Assembly (NCBI GenBank): GCA_040506895.1
Contig: JBEVVY010000001.1
Location: 2,135,073-2,199,072 of the forward strand
DNA from: Sedimenticola_A sp040506895
GTDB lineage: Bacteria; Pseudomonadota; Gammaproteobacteria; Chromatiales; Chromatiaceae
Reading direction: 5' to 3'
DNA: 64,000 nucleotides
Part shown: positions 19,711 through 28,553 of the stretch, one piece after another
How positions within the stretch are numbered: position 1 is the stretch's first letter
Layout of the letters: the number at the start of each line of letters is the position of its first letter
The notes under the pieces: generated by a model
What the model was told of the DNA's origin: nothing
The model's database searches: none
Seen by the model: only the letters and a program-made list of their open reading frames with translations
Made by a program: the position numbers and the translations under genes

Positions 19711-19977
19711 ATGAAGCGTTTGAATTCGACCTGTCGATTCTTCTCTTTTCTCGCCGGTTTATCTGCCGCATTTTCCCTGATGGCGTTTCAAACACCATCA
19801 GTCAAAGCGTGCCAGCTGTATAAAGACAAGATTGAATACTACTCAGAGCTGATCAGGGCAAAAGAGATGATTGGGATCAAGGTCAGCACACTGGAGTTGT
19901 GGACTAAGAAACGTGAAGAGTTCTCCAATCTCTTTACTGAGTACAAGTGCCCGGAAATACGCACCCGCCTGAATTGA
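19711..19977 (+). CDS. Small exported protein of unknown function
   Basis: An 88-residue protein with a Sec signal peptide of about 33 residues ending near VKA-C. The mature part of about 55 residues is helical and charged, with two cysteines near its ends that could pair in the periplasm. A gagga site precedes the ATG. It belongs to the AT-rich island. The 230 bases before it hold only a small agccg / cggct hairpin near 19640. Family not recognised. Confidence 0.6.
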   Translation: MKRLNSTCRFFSFLAGLSAAFSLMAFQTPSVKACQLYKDKIEYYSELIRAKEMIGIKVSTLELWTKKREEFSNLFTEYKCPEIRTRLN

Positions 19978-20129
19978 TCCGCGCAGACACAATTCGACCA
20001 CATATTACTTTGTAACCTCCCCGTCACTTGATGGGAATTAAACTAATATTTTATGCTCTATCCGCCAATGCAACAAAGAACTGGCAAAGGAGCCTCGGCC
20101 GGCGCGATCCTCCCCACAGCGCCCGGCGG

Positions 20130-20171
20130 CGCCTCGAGTTCCAACCAACATCCGACCCAAAGCTCGAGGCG
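20130..20171. other. Strong inverted repeat in a 410-base gene-free stretch
   Basis: The stretch 19978-20390 has no convincing gene. It contains a perfect 9-base stem, cgcctcgag (20130-20138) with ctcgaggcg (20163-20171), closely followed by a six-T run near 20182. Further GC-rich complementary segments lie just upstream (near 20100 and 20125). It could end a plus-strand transcript or be a small structured RNA. Short overlapping frames here show no family features. Confidence 0.45.
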
Positions 20172-20390
20172 TTGCTCCTCCTTTTTTCAACAACAGCTGG
20201 AGTGGGTACGCAGCCAGGACCTACACCAACAACCGGACGGGCTTGGTAAATCAGCACCACACCCCGAAAGCTACACATACATAAACCGTAGACAGCTCAC
20301 TCACAACCATCACTGTTTCTGATGCATAATGTGTGTCATCCGACATCACTGAACGACCTATCAGCAGGACACCGACCCTAAGGACTGCAT

Positions 20391-21299
20391 ATGCGCTGGA
20401 GAGGAAACCGCCAAAGCAGCAATATCGAAGACAGGCGTGGGGCCAGGGCCAGCGGTCTCGGCGGCATGGGCCGTGGCGGTGGCATTCTCAGGTTACTGCC
20501 CGTTGCTTTCCGGTTCCTGGGCGTTAAGGGCACCCTGATCGCGGCAGCATTGGTCGTTGGCTATGGACTCTACAGCGGGAACCTCGACCAGATCCTTGGT
20601 GGCGGATCCTTTCAGCCTGCGCAGCAGAACCAGCCAGTACAACAGAGTGCCGAGGAGAAAGAGCTCGTTCAGTTCGTGTCGGTCGTGCTCGCCGATACGG
20701 AAGACACCTGGCACGCCCTGTTTCGCAAGACAGGCAGCAAGTACGTGGAGCCCCGTCTCGTACTTTACCGGCAGTCTGTACAGTCAGGTTGCGGTTTCGG
20801 CTCCGCCCAGATGGGGCCCTTCTACTGTCCGTCAGACCAGAAAGTCTATTTGGACCTCAGCTTTTTCGATGATCTGAGAAGCCGCTACAAGGCCCCTGGC
20901 GACTTCGCCCAGGCTTATGTCGTTGCCCATGAAATCGGTCATCATGTACAGACCATCACCGGCATATCCGCAAAGGTACGCAACGCCAAAAGCAAGGTTG
21001 GAAAGACCGAGGCCAACAGGCTATCGGTCAGGCAGGAGCTCCAGGCCGACTGTTTCGCGGGCATATGGGCCCACCACGCTAACCGCTCCCGCCAGGTTCT
21101 CGAGGCGGGTGATATAGAGGAAGGGCTCACTGCCGCCAGCGCCATTGGTGATGACCGCCTGCAGAAACAGTCGCGTGGTTACGTGACACCGGACTCATTC
21201 ACCCACGGCAGCTCGAAGCAGCGCATGAAATGGTTCAAGATCGGGCTTGAAAATGGAACCCTGGAGTCCTGCGACACCTTTTCCGCCAAGCGGCTCTAA
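20391..21299 (+). CDS. YpfJ-type neutral zinc metallopeptidase
   Basis: A 302-residue PF04228 protein. The N-terminus is basic and hydrophilic (MRWRGNRQSSNIEDRRG), then a hydrophobic segment near residues 45-60 probably anchors it in the inner membrane. The catalytic HEIGHH motif is at about residue 184, and the preceding GPFYCPSDQKVYLDLSFFD block is typical. The family is widespread but its substrate is not known. ATG 20391 has an aaggac site upstream. Confidence 0.92.
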   Translation: MRWRGNRQSSNIEDRRGARASGLGGMGRGGGILRLLPVAFRFLGVKGTLIAAALVVGYGLYSGNLDQILGGGSFQPAQQNQPVQQSAEEKELVQFVSVVLADTEDTWHALFRKTGSKYVEPRLVLYRQSVQSGCGFGSAQMGPFYCPSDQKVYLDLSFFDDLRSRYKAPGDFAQAYVVAHEIGHHVQTITGISAKVRNAKSKVGKTEANRLSVRQELQADCFAGIWAHHANRSRQVLEAGDIEEGLTAASAIGDDRLQKQSRGYVTPDSFTHGSSKQRMKWFKIGLENGTLESCDTFSAKRL

Positions 21300-21406
21300 A
21301 CAGGGCCTGCTATCACTCCCAATCTGCATGTAACTCGCATGCCCTCCCAGTTCCTGCAATAATCATCCAACGCTTCAATTCGACCTAACGCGGGACAACC
21401 ATCTCA

Positions 21407-22627
21407 TTGAGCCAGCACTCGTCGGAAATAACCCTGCTTCTGGCTGCCTGCAGACCAGAGCCGGACAACCGAATCGACTCCCTGCTGCATGACCTGGCAG
21501 ATGACATCGATTGGATGATGCTGATCGAGACGGCCCTGAAACATGGCGTAGCGGGCCTGCTGTGCGACAACCTGCTCAGGACAGATCCATCACTTGTTCC
21601 CGACCAGATCCTCGATGCCTCCAGGGTCTTCCTGGATCAGGCAGCCCAGTCCAACCAGGATGCAGCCGACCAGTTGAGCCGCATCCTGTCGGCCCTGGAA
21701 ACAGCCGGCATCGAAGCCATTCCCTTCAAGGGACCGGCCCTGGCCATCTCCGCTTACGGAAGACTGGAACTCCGATCCTTCAGAGACCTGGATTTCCTGA
21801 TCAGAGAGACCCTGATACAGCCCTGCATCGATAGACTGCGCGAAGCGGGATACAGCCATGACTGGGATCTGACTCAACGGCAATGGCAAGCCTTCGTTGA
21901 ATACGGTGGCCAGGACATACTCTCCGGCCCGGGCCTGCCCATTGAACCCCACTGGGCTTTTGCGCCTGTCACCATGTCATGGAATATCGATTACGGGGCC
22001 CTGTGGAACCGGGCGGTGAGGGAGAGCCTGAACGGCGATACCGTCCTGCGCCTCTCCCCTGAAGATGAACTCACCCTGCTCTGCACACACGGCAGCAAGG
22101 AGAAGTGGACCAAGCTGAAGTGGGTCGCCGATGTTGCATGGTTCATCAAGCGACAGCCCGACATCGATCTCCCCGCCCTTTTCTCCCGCGCTGAATCCCA
22201 GGGACTGGCGAGAATGGTCAGGGCGGGACTGGCACTGGCAGAACTGCTGCTGACAGCAACGCTACCTGGGGTCGCAAGGGAGTGGGTCGACAAAGACCCC
22301 AAGGCACTGCAGCTGGCGCAAAAGGCTGCAATAGACCTCTTCGATCACCCCGAGTCGGGAAAATCCATCTACAAGCTCTCACGCTTTCACTGGAATATGC
22401 GGGAGCGTCCGGGTGATCGGTGGCGCTATCTCTACCGCACACTGTCGCAACCGAGGACACAGCATTTCCAGGACATATCGTTACCCGACAGCCTGTTCTT
22501 TCTGTATACACCCTACAAGATCGTTCATGATTACCTCCTGCTCCCAGCCTGGTCACGACTGAAACGACCTCGCAAAGGCGCTGGCGAAGCACCCACCAAC
22601 CCGGAGGACATCGATGCAACCGGCTGA
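21407..22627 (+). CDS. PF14907-type nucleotidyltransferase
   Basis: A 406-residue protein of the NTP_transf_5 family. The core motif IPFKGPALAISAYGRLELRS near residue 105 is followed by FRDLDFLI, whose acidic pair fits a nucleotidyltransferase metal site. Such proteins occur in lasso-peptide and other RiPP clusters, where relatives modify peptides or phosphorylated peptides. The start is TTG. It overlaps the next gene by 14 bases, so the two proteins are probably made together. Target unknown; the pairing with a PqqD-kinase suggests a peptide. Confidence 0.87.
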   Translation: MSQHSSEITLLLAACRPEPDNRIDSLLHDLADDIDWMMLIETALKHGVAGLLCDNLLRTDPSLVPDQILDASRVFLDQAAQSNQDAADQLSRILSALETAGIEAIPFKGPALAISAYGRLELRSFRDLDFLIRETLIQPCIDRLREAGYSHDWDLTQRQWQAFVEYGGQDILSGPGLPIEPHWAFAPVTMSWNIDYGALWNRAVRESLNGDTVLRLSPEDELTLLCTHGSKEKWTKLKWVADVAWFIKRQPDIDLPALFSRAESQGLARMVRAGLALAELLLTATLPGVAREWVDKDPKALQLAQKAAIDLFDHPESGKSIYKLSRFHWNMRERPGDRWRYLYRTLSQPRTQHFQDISLPDSLFFLYTPYKIVHDYLLLPAWSRLKRPRKGAGEAPTNPEDIDATG

Positions 22628-23792
22628 AGGCACCCACCTGCTGTTTCTGGATAACCAGGGGGTCCTGTTCCACGAGCCCTCCCAGAAACTGTTCCACCTG
22701 AACACCACGGCCGCTTTTATCTGGTGCCTGGTCGAAGAGGGCATGGCGCATGGCGAGATCTTGTCCCGTCTGCAGCAGACCTTCTCCCTCTCTGCCACCG
22801 ATGCAGACAGCTATTACCGGCAGACGAAAGAGCTGCTGCAGTCACTCGGTGCCATCAAGGGCTTCGAGATAGCACCGGAGGATGAAGAGGTCACTCCAGA
22901 GCAGCCCGAACCGCTTCAGAACAGCGACGACATCTTTACCGAAGAGAGGCGCTACAACCTGCTGAGCTCCCACATCAGGATGCGCTTCTCGGACGCCGAA
23001 CTTGCCGCCCTGGTCGATCCGGTTCTCGCACACCTGCAAGATGACGGCTCAACTCCGGAAAACGCAACGATCGATATTTTCAGAGACGACAACGGTGCCA
23101 TTCAGATCCTGCGGGACAACATCCCAATACGGGCATGCGACGAAGAGATCATGCTGGTGCCGCTGGTTAAAGGACTGGTCTGGATCACTGCCGTCAATGC
23201 CCATGACTTCTTCCTCGACATACACGCCGGCGTGATCGGAGACGGCTCACACTGTTTTCTCTTCCCCGCCGCCCCAGGTAGCGGCAAATCGACACTCACC
23301 ACGGCCCTGGCCCACAACGGTTTCGAGTATTTCTCCGACGAGGTCGCCCTGCTGCACGGCGACGAACTGGAGGTCTGTCCCGTCCCCCTGGCCACCTGCG
23401 TGAAAGATACCGGCACCGACATCCTCTCCCGCTACAACCCCGGGCTACCTGAACTGGCACTGCATCTGCGAAACGATGGAAAACGGGTACGCTACATGCC
23501 ACCCCCCATGCGCTGCGTCCCTCCCGCAGACACCCTGCGCCCCGTGGGGGCGATCGTGTTTCCACGCTACAACCCGGATGAGAAGACAGAACTCACCCCC
23601 CTGGGTCACATGGAGGCCCTGCAATCGCTGATGCAGGAGTGTCTTATCGTCGACACCCACCTCGACCTCGCCAAGGTCTCCACCCTGTTGCACTGGATCG
23701 AGCGCACACCCTGTTACCGGCTCTCGGTGGCAAGCCTGGATGACGCGGTGAGCCTGGTACGCAGCCTGTCAGAAGAGCTGAAAGCAGGCTGA
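22614..23792 (+). CDS. PqqD-like (RRE) domain fused to HprK-related kinase
   Basis: A 392-residue two-domain protein. Residues 1-85 form a PqqD-like winged helix (FHLNTTAAFIWCLVEEGMAH, then LLQSLGAI), the fold that binds RiPP leader peptides. After a short acidic linker, residues about 120-390 match HPr kinase/phosphorylase-related kinases, with Walker A PAAPGSGKST near 221-230 and the FSDEVALL acidic motif. In known systems these functions are often separate genes (HPr-rel-A systems, lasso-peptide kinases). The fusion implies a leader-guided peptide kinase; the substrate is not known. Confidence 0.87.
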   Translation: MQPAEGTHLLFLDNQGVLFHEPSQKLFHLNTTAAFIWCLVEEGMAHGEILSRLQQTFSLSATDADSYYRQTKELLQSLGAIKGFEIAPEDEEVTPEQPEPLQNSDDIFTEERRYNLLSSHIRMRFSDAELAALVDPVLAHLQDDGSTPENATIDIFRDDNGAIQILRDNIPIRACDEEIMLVPLVKGLVWITAVNAHDFFLDIHAGVIGDGSHCFLFPAAPGSGKSTLTTALAHNGFEYFSDEVALLHGDELEVCPVPLATCVKDTGTDILSRYNPGLPELALHLRNDGKRVRYMPPPMRCVPPADTLRPVGAIVFPRYNPDEKTELTPLGHMEALQSLMQECLIVDTHLDLAKVSTLLHWIERTPCYRLSVASLDDAVSLVRSLSEELKAG

Positions 23793-23969
23793 CCCACCCC
23801 GGGAAAAGGTGTCGGATTTTTTTACAAAAATAATAAAAATCCACTTCGACCAAGACAATAAAAAATCTTATCTATTTGTTTTACATGAAAAATTAAACTA
23901 GAGGCATGCCATTTGCATACAGGATTTTACTGCCGCAAAAGTCTATGCGGAATTTTAGGAGACTCGATA

Positions 23970-24149
23970 ATGAGCGACAAAAAGACCATGCAAGTAGACG
24001 AATCACGTCGTAAATTCCTGGAGACAGCTGGTAAGGCTGCAGCCGTAGCCCCCGCAGCAGGCCTGTTGCTGGCCGCTTCAAAGACAAGCCAGGCTCAGGT
24101 CCCCTACGACGACCAGCCTCCCACAGTACCAACTGACGCCCCGGTTTAA
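23970..24149 (+). CDS. Tiny Tat-signal peptide gene, candidate kinase substrate
   Basis: A 59-residue product starting at ATG 23970 after an aggag site. It has a twin-arginine motif (SRRKFLETAG, residues 12-21), a hydrophobic alanine-rich stretch and a cleavage-like SQA-Q. This leaves a mature peptide of about 17 residues, rich in Pro, Thr and Asp (starting QVPYDDQPP). The gap before it (23793-23969) is very AT-rich and probably carries its own promoter. Its place directly after the PqqD-HprK gene makes it a candidate modified peptide; this is inference. Confidence 0.7.
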   Translation: MSDKKTMQVDESRRKFLETAGKAAAVAPAAGLLLAASKTSQAQVPYDDQPPTVPTDAPV

Positions 24150-24157
24150 ACGACCAC

Positions 24158-24189
24158 GGGTAACTATCGCGAACACCACGGTAGTTCCC
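24158..24189 (+). terminator. Hairpin after the Tat-peptide gene
   Basis: ggg-t-aactatcg pairs with cggtagttccc across a nine-base loop and is followed by a short ttt. A second, longer GC-rich hairpin at 24261-24291 (aacagggca / tgccctgtt) lacks a T-run. The first may terminate the peptide transcript. Confidence 0.4.
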
Positions 24190-24331
24190 TTTCAGTATCG
24201 TTACCTGTGCTCGATTGCACAGCTTGGTATGGGTAAGGGTATCTATTGAGGCTCCATTGGAACAGGGCACCGGCTTACGCCGTGCCCTGTTCTGATCTAC
24301 AATGGGTTCAGAACATCTGCCGTACTGAACA

Positions 24332-24955
24332 ATGAACCCTGAACTCTGGATCGCCTTCTTCTTCGCCTCCGTGCTGATCTCGGTATCTCCGGGTGCGGGC
24401 GCGGTAAACACCATGAGCAACGGCATCCACTACGGTGTTCGGCACACCCTGCCTGCCATCCTGGGGTTGCAGCTCGGCTACGGCATACAGATCGTCATTG
24501 TCGGCATCGGGCTGGGCGCCCTGCTCGCCTCTTCCAACCTGGCCTTCAGCATCGTCAAGTGGCTCGGCGTGGCCTACCTGGTCTGGCTCGGCTACAGCAA
24601 GTGGACCCAACCCCCGTTACAGATCGATGATCCCTCCGGTGGCGATCTCAAGAGCCGGCGCCGTTTCTGGGAAGCCGCCTTCGTCAACCTGACCAACCCC
24701 AAGGCGACGGTCTTCCTGCTGGCGCTGTTTCCCCAGTTTATCGACCCCCAGGCCGCACAGATGAGCCAGTTCTTCGTTATGGGCATCACCCTGATCCTGG
24801 TGGATATCGGCGTTATGATCGGTTACGCCTCCCTCGCCTCATCCCTCTCGAGGTGGATGAAGGATACCCGCCATCAACGCCTGCAGAACAGGATCTTCGG
24901 CTCCCTCTTCATGGGCGCCGCCGCCCTCATGGCAACCTACAGAAACGGCCAGTAA
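24332..24955 (+). CDS. LysE/RhtB family amino-acid exporter
   Basis: A 207-residue inner-membrane protein with about six hydrophobic helices. The family signature SPGAGAVNTMSNGIHYGVR is near residues 20-38 and NLTNPKATVFLLALFPQF follows mid-protein. Members export lysine, threonine, homoserine or other amino acids; the substrate is not predictable here. Confidence 0.92.
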   Translation: MNPELWIAFFFASVLISVSPGAGAVNTMSNGIHYGVRHTLPAILGLQLGYGIQIVIVGIGLGALLASSNLAFSIVKWLGVAYLVWLGYSKWTQPPLQIDDPSGGDLKSRRRFWEAAFVNLTNPKATVFLLALFPQFIDPQAAQMSQFFVMGITLILVDIGVMIGYASLASSLSRWMKDTRHQRLQNRIFGSLFMGAAALMATYRNGQ

Positions 24956-25063
24956 CCCCTGCATACCTCCAGGATTCCCGTTATCCCAATGGCGGCCCAT
25001 TTGGTCCATAATTCATGTAGAGATAACAAGCACAGCACGTCTGAACAGACGGGGGCAATCACC

Positions 25064-25405
25064 ATGAATGGACCGCAAATCAAGAACGACCCGCTCTACA
25101 AGCTGCTCAGAGAGGGCCATATAGATGAGTTCAACAGCCGGATTGAAGCGGGACAGGCGTGCGATCTGCGAGGCAGTGACCTGAGGGGACTGGACCTGAG
25201 AAACCTGCATACCGACGGACTGGACCTGGGCAACTGCTACCTTCGCCAGGCGGACCTGAGAGGCCTCGACCTCTCCCATACCAATCTCGAGGGAGCGAGC
25301 ATCATCGGCGCCAAGATCTCGGGCACCTACTTTCCCAAGGCGCTCAGCCCGGAGGAGATCGGCCTGTCACTGCTCCACGGAACACGGATGCGGTACAGCT
25401 GCTAG
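25064..25405 (+). CDS. Pentapeptide-repeat protein
   Basis: A 113-residue protein. From about residue 35 to 85 it carries consecutive A(D/N)LXX-type repeats (DLRGSDLRGLDLRNL, then ADLRGLDLSHTNLEGA), which fold as a right-handed quadrilateral beta-helix. ATG 25064 follows a gggggc site; the frame is open further upstream but without support. It overlaps the convergent DUF255 gene by 4 bases. Function unknown. Confidence 0.8.
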   Translation: MNGPQIKNDPLYKLLREGHIDEFNSRIEAGQACDLRGSDLRGLDLRNLHTDGLDLGNCYLRQADLRGLDLSHTNLEGASIIGAKISGTYFPKALSPEEIGLSLLHGTRMRYSC

Positions 25406-27198
25406 AGAGGAAATTCCAACAGGGCCTGGATATGGCTCGCGAACCAGACCGGGCGCTCCTCCACCGCACCGTAGCTGAGTGCCATCGCCTTCCTGGCCTT
25501 CTCGGCCAGTTCCCCATCACCCATTCTCAAGCTGAGGGCAATCAGTGCCGCAGCGGGCGAGGGAAGCGGACCATCGGTCATCGCCCGCTCCCTGGCGATA
25601 CCGGGCAACAGCAGCCGGTCGGTACTCTGCCAGCCATCCAGGTGAAAGAAACGCTCCCACGCCTGGGCTGTCAGCCTGCGGGCCAGCTGCAGATCCTCTT
25701 CCGACCCGGCAAGCCGCGACCAGGCGTACAGCCCGTCGGCAACGTAGACGTAGTCCTCCAGGGCCGCCGTACCCAGGCTGCGCTCACCGTCGCGTGCACG
25801 GTAGAGCCGTTCACCGTCCCACAGCTCCGCGACCAGGAAATCCCGCAGTCTTGATGCCGCATCGCTGTAGCGCTGATCGTTGAATACATTGGCCGCATCC
25901 ACCAGGGCCGAGAGCATCAAACCGTTCCACGCCGCCAGCTGCTTGGTATCTTCAGGGTGACGACGGGGCGCCCTGGCCTGCAGCAGCTTCGCCTTCACCT
26001 GCTCCTGCAACAGCTCTGCCCTGTCGCCGAATCCGTCCGGAAGCCCCTGGTCCACGGGCAGGTAGCCACCCTCGGTGGCGGACGTGCCTTCGAGCCGCCA
26101 TCGCTTGCGCGCAAAACCGAGCTCCTCATTTGTCAGCGCTTCGCCCAACTGCGCCTCCGTCCAGAGGTATCCAGCCCCCTCCTCATCCTGTGCATCGATC
26201 GCCGACAGGCTGGCAATGAAACCACCGTTGTCACGTTGCAGTTCGCGCAGTGCGTAGTCCACGGTGTCCCTGGCGACCTCCAGGTAGTCGGGCCGCTCAA
26301 AGAAGCCACCCGCCTTCAGGTAGAGACGGGTGAGGAGTGCCTGCGTGTAGAGCATCTTCTCGTAGTGTGGCACCTGCCAGCTGGGATCGACCGTGTAACG
26401 GAAGAAACCGCCCCCGATATGATCTCTCAATCCCAGACCCGCCATCTGGTCCAGGGTCAGGGTGACCAGCTCCACCAGCTTTTCATCCCGGTCGAATGCG
26501 AGCCGATCGATCAGCGCGGACCACTGGGGAGCCATGGGGAAGCGTGTCTGCCGGCCCAGGCCTCCCTCCATCTCGTCACCCAGCGCAAGGGCCATGGTGA
26601 CCAGCCCCGCATGCAGACGAAGGGCATCGATCTTCTCGGGCACCCCCTGCCCCGAAGGCTCATCCAGCATCGCCAGTGACGCGAGCCGTGCCGCGGCCTT
26701 CAGATCATCGGTACTCTCTTCCCAACGCTGCCTGAGTTTCTTCAACAGCCCCATGAAGGGCTCAGACGGCGCGTAGGTGAGCCCGATCAGCGGATAACCC
26801 TCCGGCGTAAGAAACACGTTGAGGGGCCAGCCGGCACTGCCACGGGTCTTCTCCACAAAATTGATCAGGTGGTCATCGAGGGCGGGCTGCAACTCCCTGT
26901 CCACTTTCACGGGAATGAAGTGACGGTTGAGAAAGGCGGCAATCTCCGGGTCCTGGTAGCTCTCACGCTGCATTACGTGGCACCAGTGACAGGCAAAGTA
27001 GCCACTGGAGATGAGGATAAGCCGGTTCTCCCGTTTCGCGCGCTCGAGCACTTCGGGGCCCCACGCCTGCCAGTGTACGGGATCGTCTCCGTGCAGGGCG
27101 AGATAGGGTGATGGGTGCTCCTTGAGCTGATTACCTGCCGCGGCGTGGAGCGCGACAGTGAAAAGAAGGGTCACTAAAGCGGCAAGGATTCGGGACAT
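25402..27198 (-). CDS. Thioredoxin-domain protein of the DUF255/YyaL family
   Basis: A 598-residue protein with a signal peptide (cleavage near LHAAAG), a DUF255 thioredoxin-like domain and a large alpha/alpha-toroid region. The active-site-like CHWC is at about residues 70-73 within FACHWCHVMQRESYQDP. The family (COG1331, relatives of SPATA20) resembles a thioredoxin fused to a glycosidase-like domain; its activity is not known. Export is inferred from the signal peptide and differs from many cytosolic family members. Confidence 0.9.
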   Translation of the reverse strand: MSRILAALVTLLFTVALHAAAGNQLKEHPSPYLALHGDDPVHWQAWGPEVLERAKRENRLILISSGYFACHWCHVMQRESYQDPEIAAFLNRHFIPVKVDRELQPALDDHLINFVEKTRGSAGWPLNVFLTPEGYPLIGLTYAPSEPFMGLLKKLRQRWEESTDDLKAAARLASLAMLDEPSGQGVPEKIDALRLHAGLVTMALALGDEMEGGLGRQTRFPMAPQWSALIDRLAFDRDEKLVELVTLTLDQMAGLGLRDHIGGGFFRYTVDPSWQVPHYEKMLYTQALLTRLYLKAGGFFERPDYLEVARDTVDYALRELQRDNGGFIASLSAIDAQDEEGAGYLWTEAQLGEALTNEELGFARKRWRLEGTSATEGGYLPVDQGLPDGFGDRAELLQEQVKAKLLQARAPRRHPEDTKQLAAWNGLMLSALVDAANVFNDQRYSDAASRLRDFLVAELWDGERLYRARDGERSLGTAALEDYVYVADGLYAWSRLAGSEEDLQLARRLTAQAWERFFHLDGWQSTDRLLLPGIARERAMTDGPLPSPAAALIALSLRMGDGELAEKARKAMALSYGAVEERPVWFASHIQALLEFPL

Positions 27199-27311
27199 GG
27201 CTCCACCATCGGTTGTTGTTTCCGGCCTGAGGGTTGGACCGATGGTTATGCAAAAGGTTGCCTAGTGGGCCAGGCGGAAAGTTCGGCAACTATCAGCCGA
27301 CCCACCAGTGC

Positions 27312-28553
27312 CTATTCGTCGATCCCGTCGAGCTGGTTGAGTATGTTGCGCACCACCTTGGCCTGCTCATCGTTGGCATGACCCAGGAGCTCGTAAAGCA
27401 CGCCACGCGCCTTGGTCTCCTCCTCCTGGTCTCGCAACTCCTGAACGAGCCTCAGTTTCTCTTCGAGCAGCTCATCGGACATGCCGCCGTCATCGTCCTC
27501 ACCGAAATCGGCCTCGTCGAAGTCGTCATCGTCCTCTTCCTCGGCCTCGATGGCATCGAGTTCCGCGTCCAGCTCCTCCTCGGTGAGGGGGACGAAGCGA
27601 TCGGGGTCCACCGCCTTTTCCATCTCTTCGGATGTCATGTCACCATCGAAGAAATCATCGGTTACCGTGCTCTCCCCGGTATCGGCAGGATTGGCACTGG
27701 CAGTCGCCGCGGCAGCCGCAGGTGTAGGCGCAGCTGCAGGTGCGGGATTTGGCGCCGCCTCCTCGCTCGCCTCGTTGGCGGCCTCTTCAGCGGCCAGGCG
27801 TCTCTGCCTGTCCTTGTAGACCACCCTGGAGAAGAAGAGACCCACCTCGAACAGGATCCACATGGGTAGCGCCAGCAGGGTCTGGGATATCACATCAGGC
27901 GGTGTCAGCAGCATGCCGATGCAAAATGCGCCGACAATGATATAGGGGCGCTTGTTGGCGAGGCTCTCCGGCGTGGCGACCCCCATCCATACCAGGATGA
28001 TGGTGGCAATGGGCACCTCGAAGGCGAGGCCGAAGGCGAAGAACAGGGTCAGCACGAACTCCAGGTACTGGGTGATATCCGGCGCCATGTTGACGCCATC
28101 AGGCGTGGTGGCCACCATGAAGGCAAAGACCAGCGGAAACACCACGTAGAAAGCAAAGGCCGCACCCAGGTAGAAGAGAATCGCGCTGGACCCCACCATG
28201 GGAATCAGCACCTTCTTCTCGTGCTTGTAGAGCCCGGGGGCAATAAATGCCCACAGCTGGTAGAGCAGAAAGGGCATGGCAAAAAAGATCGCCGCCACGA
28301 GTGCCAGCTTGAACGGTGCCAGGAAGGGCGAGATGACACCGGTTGCAATCATCTGGTCCCCTTCCGGCAGCTTGGCCAACAGCGGTGCGGAGACCAGCTG
28401 GTAGATGTCATTGGCAAAGGGGAAGAGACACAGAAATATGATGATCACCGCAACCACCGCTTTCATCAGGCGGTCGCGCAGTTCAATCAGGTGTGAGACG
28501 AAGGGTTGCTCCTGCAGGGAGCCGTTACCCGCCGGATCGTTGCTCTGGGTCAT
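27312..28553 (-). CDS. tatC: Twin-arginine translocase TatC with acidic C-terminal extension
   Basis: About 413 residues from ATG 28553. The first 250 residues are a standard six-helix TatC (HLIELRDRLMKAVVAV at the start, SYxLPF-type regions after). The remaining 160 residues are unusual: an Ala/Pro/Glu linker, then a strongly acidic segment (EEEDDDDFDEADFGEDDDGG) and a helical tail ending LLGHANDEQAKVV. E. coli TatC is 258 residues. Role: receptor for folded twin-arginine substrates with TatB. The start overlaps tatB by 29 bases. Confidence 0.93.
   Translation of the reverse strand: MTQSNDPAGNGSLQEQPFVSHLIELRDRLMKAVVAVIIIFLCLFPFANDIYQLVSAPLLAKLPEGDQMIATGVISPFLAPFKLALVAAIFFAMPFLLYQLWAFIAPGLYKHEKKVLIPMVGSSAILFYLGAAFAFYVVFPLVFAFMVATTPDGVNMAPDITQYLEFVLTLFFAFGLAFEVPIATIILVWMGVATPESLANKRPYIIVGAFCIGMLLTPPDVISQTLLALPMWILFEVGLFFSRVVYKDRQRRLAAEEAANEASEEAAPNPAPAAAPTPAAAAATASANPADTGESTVTDDFFDGDMTSEEMEKAVDPDRFVPLTEEELDAELDAIEAEEEDDDDFDEADFGEDDDGGMSDELLEEKLRLVQELRDQEEETKARGVLYELLGHANDEQAKVVRNILNQLDGIDE

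Noticed and set aside
20053..20322. 89-codon frame between the island and the Zn-peptidase
   Set aside because: Composition unlike protein, overlaps strong hairpin, no good ribosome site.
24261..24291. Terminator before the LysE gene
   Set aside because: Strong stem but no T-run; recorded only as a hairpin.
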